Assembly (NCBI GenBank): GCA_019314155.1
Contig: JAFCZV010000124.1
Location: forward strand, 1-6,142
Source of the DNA: Deltaproteobacteria bacterium
Lineage (GTDB): Bacteria > Desulfobacterota > Desulfobacteria > Desulfobacterales > UBA11574
Reading direction: 5' to 3'
DNA length: 6,142 bases
The stretch's first letter is position 1, and the number at the start of each line of letters is the position of its first letter. Position numbers and translations under genes: made by a program. Below, in pieces: positions 1 through 5,752 of the stretch. The notes under the pieces were generated by a model. The model had not been told where the DNA came from and ran no database searches. It saw only the letters and a list, made by a program, of their open reading frames with translations.

Positions 1-22
1 TTCTTTCGACGTCCTCGATCAT

Positions 23-52
23 TCAATACTATAACCCCTTATCCATTGTCAA
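23..52 (-). promoter_or_regulatory. possible sigma70-type promoter reading off the left edge
   Basis: On the minus strand a perfect TTGACA (52 to 47) is followed by weak -10 candidates: TAGTAT after 15 nt (31 to 26) or TATTGA after 18 nt (28 to 23). Only the -35 box is convincing. If real, it would drive a leftward gene whose start lies outside the window. A GAGGA stretch at about 16 to 12 could be that gene's ribosome binding site. The ATG at 22 to 20 would lie upstream of or at the transcription start, so it is not a likely start codon. Confidence 0.25.
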
Positions 53-228
53 ATTGAAGCTCTCTGCAGCCCCGTTGAAACGGGATCTCCGCCTCAGTTA
101 AACAGAAAAGACCGATAAGTTTCACAGGTAAACTTCGCTTCAACAAACTTGGGGGGAACGCGCTTGCCCTGTTGAGAAACCTTTCCCAAATGCCCCGTTT
201 TGCCTAATCTCTGTGCCCGCCCTGTCCG

Positions 229-265
229 CCCAATGGAATGAATTTGCAGTTTTTATTCCATTGGG
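229..265. repeat. perfect 11-bp inverted repeat, 15-nt loop
   Basis: CCCAATGGAAT (229-239) and ATTCCATTGGG (255-265) are exact reverse complements separated by 15 nt. The hairpin sits 34 bases past the prfC stop codon. Neither strand has a T-tract after the stem, so it is not a standard intrinsic terminator. It could protect the prfC mRNA 3' end, be a Rho-related end, or be a small palindromic repeat element. Seen directly; the role is inference. Confidence 0.7.
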
Positions 266-299
266 GTGAAATTCGCAGCCTAATCTGAAAAAGCAAGTC

Positions 300-1886
300 C
301 TATTCATTGATTTCCCGGGTTTTGCTGAATCCTATCCCGGGCCACTCTTTTACGCAATAATCGAGCTGCCATTGACTTGTGGTCAGATAGGCCCTGGCCC
401 CTTCGGCATCCACTGCAATGTTGGACCTGTTTTTCTTCTCAAAATCCGCCATTTTTTTTGGATCGTCGGATTTCACCCACCGTGCAACATGATAACCGAC
501 CGGCTCGTAAAACGCATCAACACCGTATTCAGATTTGAGACGTCCCATGGTAATGTCAAACTGCAGCAGTCCAACAGCGCCGAGAATATATTCGTTTCCG
601 GCAACCGGTCTGAAAACCTGAACCACCCCCTCTTCTGCAAGATGGGCCAGCCCTTTTTGAAGATGCTTTGCTTTCATTGGGTTCTTGAGAATGACCTTTC
701 GGAAAAATTCAGGGGCAAAATTGGGAATTCCGCAGAATTTTAAGGGCTCTTTTTCAGAAAATGTGTCACCGATCCTTATGGTGCCATGGTTATGAATGCC
801 GATGATGTCGCCGGGATAGGCTTCCGCCACTTTTTCACACGCATTGGCCATGAAAATGGTGGCATTTGAAAATATAACATCTTTTCCGATTCTGTGGTGA
901 ACCGCCTTCATGCCTCGGGTAAATTTCCCGGAACAAATCCGTATAAATGCGATTCTGTCTCTGTGTGCCGGATTCATATTCGCCTGGATTTTAAATGTAA
1001 ATCCGGAAAAAGGTTCCTCGTAGGGAGAGACGTCCCGTGTCACAGAAGCCCTGGGACCGGGAGCCGGAGCGGTTTCAACAAAAGCGTCCAGCATCTCCTT
1101 CACACCGAAATTATTGATGGCACTTCCGAAAAAAACAGGGGTCTGGTTGCCTTTCAGGTAATGGTCGAGATCAAAAGGATCTGCAACGCCTTCGATCAAT
1201 TCGACATCCTCTCTTAACTCGTCTGCCTGGCTTCCAAGAACCTCATCGAGTGTCGAGGCCGAAAGGTCATTGATCAAAATGCCTTCCCTGCGCCGTGTCT
1301 CCCCACCTGGAACAAAAAGATGAAGCTCTTTTTTATAGAGGTTGTAGACCCCCTTGAACCTTTTTCCCATGCCAACGGGCCAGGAAAGCGGTGAGCACTC
1401 GATCTGCAGCTTGTTTTCGATATCGTCAAGGATATCAAGGGGTGCCATCCCCTCTCGGTCGAGCTTGTTGATAAAGGTCATGATGGGCGTGTTGCGCATG
1501 CGGCAAACTTCCATCAGCTTCTCGGTCTGGGTCTCTACCCCCTTGGCGTTGTCGATGACCATGAGGGCACTGTCAACCGCCGTAAGCACCCTGTAGGTAT
1601 CCTCGGAGAAATCTTGATGCCCGGGGGTATCTAAAAGATTGATCTCAAAGTCCCGATAATTGAACTTCATCACCGATGTGGTAACGGAGATGCCCCTTTC
1701 CTTTTCGATGGCCATCCAGTCACTGGTGGCAAATCTTTCGGCCTTGCGGGCTTTGACAGCCCCTGCCTGTTGAATGGCCCCGCCGAAAAGCAGGAGCTTT
1801 TCCGTCAATGTGGTCTTCCCTGCGTCCGGATGGCTGATGATTCCAAACGTCCGGCGCCGGTCGACCTCTTTTTTGTTATTGTGCAT
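300..1886 (-). CDS. prfC: peptide chain release factor 3 (RF3)
   Basis: RF3 is a cytoplasmic translational GTPase that, after peptide release, removes RF1 or RF2 from the ribosome and so recycles them. The product is 528 residues, essentially the length of E. coli RF3 (529). All GTPase motifs are visible: G1 SHPDAGKT (18-25), switch I around RGISVTTSVM (64-73), G3 DTPGH (86-90), G4 NKLD (140-143) and G5 GSA (254-256). The SHPDAGKT P-loop, and the FFGSAINNFG segment right after the G domain, are typical of RF3 rather than EF-G. The beta-barrel domain II (about 290-375) and the RF3-specific C-terminal domain, with GLLQFD (439-444) and QWQLDY (505-510), follow. The ATG at 1886 is the natural start, with only a weak AGAGA 8 nt upstream. 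It lies 167 bp downstream of typA on the same strand, so cotranscription is possible. No damage is seen. Confidence 0.97.
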   Translation of the reverse strand: MHNNKKEVDRRRTFGIISHPDAGKTTLTEKLLLFGGAIQQAGAVKARKAERFATSDWMAIEKERGISVTTSVMKFNYRDFEINLLDTPGHQDFSEDTYRVLTAVDSALMVIDNAKGVETQTEKLMEVCRMRNTPIMTFINKLDREGMAPLDILDDIENKLQIECSPLSWPVGMGKRFKGVYNLYKKELHLFVPGGETRRREGILINDLSASTLDEVLGSQADELREDVELIEGVADPFDLDHYLKGNQTPVFFGSAINNFGVKEMLDAFVETAPAPGPRASVTRDVSPYEEPFSGFTFKIQANMNPAHRDRIAFIRICSGKFTRGMKAVHHRIGKDVIFSNATIFMANACEKVAEAYPGDIIGIHNHGTIRIGDTFSEKEPLKFCGIPNFAPEFFRKVILKNPMKAKHLQKGLAHLAEEGVVQVFRPVAGNEYILGAVGLLQFDITMGRLKSEYGVDAFYEPVGYHVARWVKSDDPKKMADFEKKNRSNIAVDAEGARAYLTTSQWQLDYCVKEWPGIGFSKTREINE

Positions 1887-2053
1887 GATATATTTCTCTG
1901 GTCTCTACAACCCATCGGAGTCAATATATTACCAACGGGTTGAAATCCGTTCCACATGGAGAGGATTTCCTGAAGCGGCATTGCTCCCTATTTGTTGAAA
2001 AGTGTCTAAATGGGGTGTCCGCCGGCAAAGGGAATCTGCTCAAGGTCGAATAA
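1887..2053. other. typA-prfC intergenic gap with one small hairpin
   Basis: This 167-bp spacer has no convincing gene. It contains a short inverted repeat, AACGGG (1934-1939) and TCCGTT (1946-1951), with a 6-nt loop and one G-T wobble at the tip. No T-run follows on the minus strand, so there is no evident terminator after typA, which leaves readthrough into prfC possible. An A/T-rich patch (about 1921-1930) could hold a -10 box for prfC, but I found no matching -35. Confidence 0.5.
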
Positions 2054-3913
2054 TTAATGAACGCCTTCGTTAGTTCTATTCTTTGGCGGCCGCATCTGAT
2101 GCCGCTTCTGTCTGGAAAGCACCCGCTTGTGCAGCCGGATGGATCTTGGCGTAACCTCCACCATCTCATCATCTGCTATAAAGTTGATGGCCCGCTCCAG
2201 GGTCATGGGTTTCACCGGCGAGCATGCCGTACTTTCATCTTTTCCTGAGGCCCGCATGTTTGAGAGCTTCTTCTCCTTGCTCGGATTGACATTGATGTTT
2301 TCCTCTTTATTGTGCTCCCCAACGATCATTCCCTCATAAACAGGTTCTCCGGGGGCGATAAAAAGACGGCCTCTGGGTTCAAGGTGAAAGAGCGCGTATG
2401 CAACAGCGCACCCCTGCCTGTCTGAAACAATTGAGCCGGTAAACCGGGTGGGGAAATCACCACGATATGCTTCATGCCCTGCAAAAAGGGTGTTCATAAT
2501 TCCGGTTCCCTTTGTGTCCGTAAGGAATTCATCTCTATAACCGATCAAAGAGCGCGAGGGAATGGAAAATTCAGCCTGTATCCTTCCGTTTCCGTCATTG
2601 ACAAGGTTTGTCAGCCGTCCCTTTCTCAAGGAGAGCTTTTCGGTCACAACCCCCAAAAAATCTTCATCACAATCCACAAACAGTCTCTCAATGGGTTCGA
2701 AGGTTTTCCCGTTTTCATGTTTGAAAATCACCTTGGGGCGGCCCACAGAAAGCTCGAACCCTTCCCTTCGCATGGTTTCGATAAGGATGACCATCTGGAA
2801 TTCTCCCCGTCCTTTCACAATAAAGCGGTCCCGATCCTGGGTCTGTTCAAACTTTACGGCAACGTTTTGGAGCGTCTCCTTGATCAGCCGTTCACGGATC
2901 TTCCCGGACTGTACGATTCTGCCCTCCTTGCCCCGCAACGGCGACGTGTTAATGGTGAATTCCATGGAGATGGTCGGCTCGTCTACGGTGATTCTCTTTA
3001 AGGATTTCGGATTTTCCTTTGTGCAGATCGTGTCACCGATCATGACATCTTCAATCCCGGAAAGAACAACAATTTCACCTGGTTCTGCAGTTTCGGTCGC
3101 CTTGAGCGTCATGCCGTCATATACCTGAAGCTTGGAAATCTTGAGGGGAAGGTGCTCCGCTTTATCATTGATGCAAGCCATGGCGTCATTGAATTGGGCA
3201 TTCCCGTTAAAAACTCTGCCGATAGCGAGCCTTCCGAGATAATCGGAATACCCGAGATCCGACACCAGCATCTGGAACGGTTCTTTTGGATCAAATTGCG
3301 GCGCCGGTATTTCAGCAAGGATGGTTTCAAAGAGATGGTGAAGATCGTCCCGGCGTTCGGTGAGGGTCTTTTTCGCGATGCCTTCACGTCCGACGGCATA
3401 AAGATACGGGAAATCGAGCTGTTCCTCGTCTGCATCGAGGTCTATGAAAAGGTCGTATATTTCGTCGAGCACCACATCAGGCCGGGCATCCTTTCTGTCG
3501 ATCTTGTTGATCACCACAATAATCTTAAGGCCCCTCTCCAGGGTTTTCTTCAATACGAAACGGGTCTGGGGCAGCGGACCTTCAGAAGCATCCACCAGAA
3601 GAATGGCACCGTCAGCCATGGAAAGTGCACGCTCGACCTCACCGCCGAAATCGGCATGGCCGGGCGTATCGATGATGTTTATTTTTACGCCGTTCCATCG
3701 CACCGAACAGTTTTTTGCAGCAATGGTGATCCCCCTTTCCCGCTCCAGATCCATGCTGTCCATGATTCTTTCGTCGACTTCAAGTCCTGGTCTGAAGAGG
3801 CCACTCTGCTTGAACATGGCATCAACAAGGGTGGTTTTGCCATGGTCGACATGTGCGATGATCGCAATGTTCCTTATATTTTCATTTCTTGCAACGTTTT
3901 TCACTGAGTGCAT
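2054..3913 (-). CDS. typA: ribosome-associated translational GTPase TypA/BipA
   Basis: TypA/BipA is a translational GTPase that binds the 70S ribosome and, in studied bacteria, supports 50S assembly and growth under cold or stress. The frame gives 619 residues (E. coli BipA: 607). Motifs seen: G1 AHVDHGKT (20-27), switch I RGITI (60-64), G3 DTPGH (82-86), G4 NKID (136-139). The BipA hallmarks follow: QLDFPYLYA (165-173), domain III around GRGEFQM (368-374), and the BipA-specific C-terminal domain with IPSRSLIGYR (451-460), LSNMRASGKDE (550-560) and TPRSIRLHKR (588-597). The usual G5 Ser of YASAxNG or YASGRxG is Val here (YAVGREG, 172-178). The start is uncertain: an AAGGAA abuts the ATG at 3913, while the in-frame GTG three codons later (3904-3902) has better spacing; the two products differ by 3 residues. 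An intrinsic terminator lies just upstream. Confidence 0.97.
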   Translation of the reverse strand: MHSVKNVARNENIRNIAIIAHVDHGKTTLVDAMFKQSGLFRPGLEVDERIMDSMDLERERGITIAAKNCSVRWNGVKINIIDTPGHADFGGEVERALSMADGAILLVDASEGPLPQTRFVLKKTLERGLKIIVVINKIDRKDARPDVVLDEIYDLFIDLDADEEQLDFPYLYAVGREGIAKKTLTERRDDLHHLFETILAEIPAPQFDPKEPFQMLVSDLGYSDYLGRLAIGRVFNGNAQFNDAMACINDKAEHLPLKISKLQVYDGMTLKATETAEPGEIVVLSGIEDVMIGDTICTKENPKSLKRITVDEPTISMEFTINTSPLRGKEGRIVQSGKIRERLIKETLQNVAVKFEQTQDRDRFIVKGRGEFQMVILIETMRREGFELSVGRPKVIFKHENGKTFEPIERLFVDCDEDFLGVVTEKLSLRKGRLTNLVNDGNGRIQAEFSIPSRSLIGYRDEFLTDTKGTGIMNTLFAGHEAYRGDFPTRFTGSIVSDRQGCAVAYALFHLEPRGRLFIAPGEPVYEGMIVGEHNKEENINVNPSKEKKLSNMRASGKDESTACSPVKPMTLERAINFIADDEMVEVTPRSIRLHKRVLSRQKRHQMRPPKNRTNEGVH

Positions 3914-3919
3914 TTCCTT
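3902..3919 (-). promoter_or_regulatory. typA ribosome binding site and start-codon choice
   Basis: On the minus strand AAGGAA (3919-3914) directly touches the ATG at 3913-3911, which is too close for normal Shine-Dalgarno pairing. The in-frame GTG at 3904-3902 lies 9 nt downstream of the same motif, a workable spacing. GTG is therefore a real alternative start, giving a 616-residue TypA whose N-terminus is closer in length to that of E. coli BipA. Confidence 0.5.
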
Positions 3920-3932
3920 ATAAATTCAATCA

Positions 3933-3962
3933 TAAAAAAAACCGGGTCCTTTGGGCCCGGGT
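3933..3962 (-). terminator. intrinsic terminator pointing toward typA
   Basis: The stem pairs 3941-3949 with 3953-3962: nine base pairs including one T-G wobble, one bulged G at 3959, and a TTT loop. On the minus strand it is followed by an unbroken run of eight T (3941-3934), the classic intrinsic terminator form. On the plus strand only a short CTTT follows, so minus is the likely direction. The T-run ends about 20 bases before the typA ATG, leaving almost no room for an independent promoter. It therefore ends a transcript from further upstream (azlCD or a small RNA), or works as an attenuator in the typA leader. Confidence 0.8.
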
Positions 3963-3966
3963 CTTT

Positions 3967-3979
3967 GCCGTATAACGGC
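3967..3979 (-). repeat. small hairpin just ahead of the typA-proximal terminator
   Basis: GCCGT (3967-3971) and ACGGC (3975-3979) form a perfect 5-bp inverted repeat with a 3-nt loop. It lies 4 nt upstream of the terminator stem in minus-strand order. The two hairpins would stack in tandem in a minus-strand RNA. Whether it competes with the terminator fold is not evident, because the arms do not overlap. Confidence 0.45.
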
Positions 3980-3996
3980 CAACTAATAAATGTAAG
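3969..3996 (-). promoter_or_regulatory. weak promoter candidate upstream of typA
   Basis: Minus strand: CTTACA (3996-3991) and TATACG (3974-3969) with a 16-nt spacer, each matching 4 of 6 consensus bases. A transcript from here would begin almost at the terminator stem, so the whole leader would be that hairpin plus the T-run. This is the nearest promoter-like signal I could find for typA and it is weak. Confidence 0.2.
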
Positions 3997-4025
3997 CATC
4001 CAAACTTTTATTACAACCATTTATT
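3985..4025. repeat. A/T-rich 8-bp inverted repeat in the typA upstream region
   Basis: AATAAATG (3985-3992) and CATTTATT (4018-4025) are exact reverse complements with a 25-nt loop. A nested alternative pairing, TGTAA (3991-3995) with TTACA (4011-4015), is also possible. With the next hairpin and the terminator, this makes three inverted repeats in a row leading to typA in minus-strand order. Confidence 0.45.
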
Positions 4026-4204
4026 CACGAATTATTACCCGTGCGCTCTTGGTAGGGAATGCGGCAGGCGCGATACGGACATCGCCCTGGGTCCAGGGTG
4101 AACACATTTGATTTCGGTCCAGCGAAGCGATGGCGTGTTTCTCTTGGAAACCGAGTGGCTGTTTGAAGGGATTTAGCACGCGTTAGACCGAGCCGAATGA
4201 AATT

Positions 4205-4236
4205 ATGATGTAAAACATCCATTAGATATTTTTTTT
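4205..4236 (+). terminator. weak terminator-like hairpin with T8
   Basis: On the plus strand GATGT-AAA-ACATC (4207-4219), extendable by two pairs past a bulged C, is followed six bases later by eight T (4229-4236). The stem is A/T-rich and the gap to the T-run is longer than usual, so it is a poor intrinsic terminator. If functional it would end a plus-strand transcript starting in the typA-azlD gap, where no gene is seen. Confidence 0.2.
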
Positions 4237-4279
4237 GACGAATGGTTCTTTATAACTCTGGTACGGCTCGGGTTTACGG

Positions 4280-4291
4280 GTGCTTAAGCAC
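4280..4291. repeat. perfect 12-bp palindrome GTGCTTAAGCAC
   Basis: A gapless, fully symmetric palindrome in the middle of the non-coding stretch. Symmetry of this kind suits a dimeric DNA-binding protein, but no flanking promoter is clear, so an operator role is only a guess. Confidence 0.35.
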
Positions 4292-4509
4292 AAGTTCCAG
4301 TCGGTTGGAAAGAGATATACGCCGTCGTGGAGCGTTCTCTCTCTATTGGGATTCAAATGCGTTTGCCCTGATCTTGGGTCCACGGCCGGTTGAAATTTTT
4401 TGGGAAAAATGTTAGAAAGTGCTCAAAGATCCTCCCGTTTCCCCAAAGAGATGTTCATATTGTTTCGCGATCCTGAAAATGAGCACCGCAGCCGGCAAAA
4501 CCCGGGTGT

Positions 4510-4836
4510 TCACATGACCTTTTGGACAGCCCAAAACAGCGCCATCCCGACCACAACGGTACCACCCAGGGATTTTGTTTTCAGCGCAAAAACAAAGGTC
4601 GGCAAGGCCACCCAAAGTTCCGGGTGCCACAGAACCAGGTGGCGGGGCGTGCCGACGGTAATCAGTTCCGGCACCAAAAGGGCGCTGAGAATCGCCGCCG
4701 GAATCAGGTCGAGCCACTCGATCAACCATCTGGGGAGATTTCGCCGGGCCAGGAAAAACAGGGGAAACCACCGGGGAAAATAGGTCACCAGACCCATGCC
4801 GAGAACGATCCATAAATACCCTGTATGAACTGTCAT
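4510..4836 (-). CDS. azlD: AzlD-family small subunit of branched-chain amino-acid exporter
   Basis: AzlD is the small membrane partner of AzlC. The pair exports branched-chain amino acids; in Bacillus subtilis azlCD gives resistance to 4-azaleucine, and E. coli YgaZH is a related valine exporter. The product is 108 residues, normal for the family, with about four hydrophobic segments (roughly 6-29, 38-60, 72-86, 89-105). Family signatures are visible: MGLVTYFPRWFPL (14-26) and LPRWLIEWLDLIPAAIL (34-50), then a Leu/Pro-rich stretch ending in PEL (56-58). The start at 4836 overlaps the azlC stop as ATGA, so translation is probably coupled. An in-frame ATG three codons earlier (4845) is an alternative. 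No clear Shine-Dalgarno is present, which fits coupling. The nearest downstream terminator on this strand is about 550 bp away, next to typA. Confidence 0.92.
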   Translation of the reverse strand: MTVHTGYLWIVLGMGLVTYFPRWFPLFFLARRNLPRWLIEWLDLIPAAILSALLVPELITVGTPRHLVLWHPELWVALPTFVFALKTKSLGGTVVVGMALFWAVQKVM

Positions 4837-5555
4837 TGAGCCCATTTTTTTATACCCAGAACCGTCGTTGCCGCGAATATGGAAGCCAGTACGATGTATG
4901 AGCTGCCGGGAATTACCAGTGACAGAATTGCCGCCGCCAAACCGGAGATGATCGCCGTAATCACATAGATGCGCCCCTTGAGCTGAAATATCAACAGGCA
5001 GATAAACATCGCCGTCAGCGCATAATCGATTCCAAAGGCACCTTCGGGAAAAAATCTGCCGCTGTATCCGCCGATGAGGGTGCTGGCAACCCACGCAACA
5101 TTTGCCGTGTGGTTGACCACCAGCGCCTGATCCAGCCCCCAGGTCTTCTGGCTGAACCGGGCATGGTTTACGGCAAAACTTTCATCGGTAACCCCGTAGG
5201 CAAAAAGGGATAGTTTCTTTCGGGTCGTATCGCCCAAGAATACCGCCAGAGACGAACTCATCAAAAAATGCCTCAGATTCACCGCAAAGGTCGTAACAAT
5301 AACCGCGGCCGCCCCGGCCCCTGCGGACAACATGGATACGGCAATAAACTGAGCGCTGCCGGCAAAGACCAGAACAGACATGAGCATGATTTCAACCGGG
5401 TTAAGCCCGGCCTTCTGGGCCAGCACGCCAAAAGCAAGCCCGATGGGAATATACCCGAGGCAAATGGGCCAGGCCGCCATAAGACCCTGTAGAATTGAAG
5501 CCTTGACATTCTGCCTGTTTTTTGGTGAATCAGACATTATCTTGTTATATTTCAT
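4833..5555 (-). CDS. azlC: AzlC-family large subunit of branched-chain amino-acid exporter
   Basis: AzlC is the large inner-membrane subunit of the AzlCD exporter. From the ATG at 5555 the product has 240 residues, usual for the family. Signatures seen: WPICLGYIPIGLAFGVLA (29-46), FAGSAQF (64-70), NLRH (93-96) and TDESFA (123-128). Hydrophobic segments fall at about 22-45, 54-76, 80-105, 142-163, 178-192, 197-215 and 219-236. The start at 5555 is preferred because it is the first ATG in frame and has AGG 5 nt upstream. A TTG at 5603 would add 16 residues of unlikely sequence; an ATG at 5537 would remove 6. It heads a two-gene unit with azlD and is divergent from the MBL-fold gene. No regulator gene is adjacent in the window. 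Confidence 0.94.
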   Translation of the reverse strand: MKYNKIMSDSPKNRQNVKASILQGLMAAWPICLGYIPIGLAFGVLAQKAGLNPVEIMLMSVLVFAGSAQFIAVSMLSAGAGAAAVIVTTFAVNLRHFLMSSSLAVFLGDTTRKKLSLFAYGVTDESFAVNHARFSQKTWGLDQALVVNHTANVAWVASTLIGGYSGRFFPEGAFGIDYALTAMFICLLIFQLKGRIYVITAIISGLAAAILSLVIPGSSYIVLASIFAATTVLGIKKWAQ

Positions 5556-5752
5556 AAGCACCTGAAAAAATGAGTTGCCCAGGGCCTTTGGTCGGGCCGT
5601 CAACGACTATTTCTTCACCCAAACGCGAAACATTCACCACGGCCGAGGGTCGGGACTAATGTAAAATCATCTATACTTTCTTGGCAAATTCATTTTGTCA
5701 ATTAATTTCGGATCATCTCCCGATTAGTTGTAGTTAATTAGGGATAAACTTA
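5556..5752. other. divergent intergenic region, azlC / MBL-fold gene
   Basis: This 197-bp spacer must carry control signals for both directions. For azlC, the minus strand has a perfect TTGACA (5701-5696), but the nearest TATAGA (5675-5670) is 20 nt away, too far for a strong promoter. A second option is TTGCCA (5687-5682) with TACATT 18 nt on. A short imperfect tandem TAGTTG/TAGTTA (about 5725-5736) lies just ahead of the plus-strand gene. No clear operator for a known regulator is recognised. Confidence 0.4.
5681..5708 (+). promoter_or_regulatory. candidate promoter for the MBL-fold gene
   Basis: TTGGCA (5681-5686, 5 of 6 matches to the -35 consensus) is followed after 16 nt by TAATTT (5703-5708, 3 of 6). 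It lies 44 nt ahead of the ATG, a plausible leader length. It overlaps the minus-strand TTGACA and TTGCCA candidates for azlC, so the two directions may compete. Confidence 0.25.

Larger units (their letters stand above)
1..299. other. non-coding region downstream of prfC
   Basis: No open frame of meaningful length is seen on either strand; the longest plus-strand frame checked from an ATG (239) is only 16 codons. The stretch holds several inverted repeats: a compact CCCGT-TGAA-ACGGG hairpin (71-84), 6-bp arms TCAACA/TGTTGA (140-145 and 170-175), and the strong 11-bp pair listed separately. None is followed by a T-run on the minus strand, so I cannot point to a canonical intrinsic terminator for prfC. 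A 9-bp direct repeat GCCTAATCT occurs at 202-210 and 278-286, flanking the 11-bp inverted repeat. Confidence 0.6.
3963..4509. other. long non-coding region between azlD and typA
   Basis: About 550 bases without a convincing gene. The longest minus-strand frame confined to it (65 codons, 4222-4025) lacks a ribosome binding site and resembles nothing I recognise. A plus-strand frame is open from 4256 to 4390 but has no ATG. Structure is plentiful: CCCTG-GGTC-CAGGG (4085-4098), GTTTC-TCTTG-GAAAC (4137-4151), 8-bp arms CCGAGCCG/CGGCTCGG (4188-4195 and 4264-4271), a perfect 12-bp palindrome GTGCTTAAGCAC (4280-4291), and ATTTTT-TGGG-AAAAAT (4395-4410). This could hold a small RNA, a degraded repeat element or a gene relic; the sequence alone does not decide. 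Confidence 0.5.

Noticed and set aside
71..84. CCCGTTGAAACGGG, with GTTGAAA also near 1940 and 4389, suggesting CRISPR-like repeats
   Set aside because: Only a short core is shared, spacing is irregular over kilobases, and there are no spacers or cas genes.
1921..2172. 83-codon minus-strand frame across the typA 3' end
   Set aside because: Overlaps typA coding in another frame and has no recognisable domain.
4180..4190. GCGTTAGACC resembling the end of an integron attC site
   Set aside because: No matching RYYYAAC partner box or complementary arm was found on either side, so it is not an attC.
4025..4222. 65-codon minus-strand frame in the typA-azlD gap
   Set aside because: No ribosome binding site, unusual composition, no recognisable domain; more likely chance.
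4256..4390. Plus-strand frame open for 45 codons (includes GSGLRVLKHKFQSVGK)
   Set aside because: No ATG start and a stop directly before it; no family recognised. Could be a relic but I cannot support it.
4412..4813. 133-codon minus-strand frame overlapping azlD
   Set aside because: It is azlD read out of frame; the azlD frame has clear family motifs and membrane segments.
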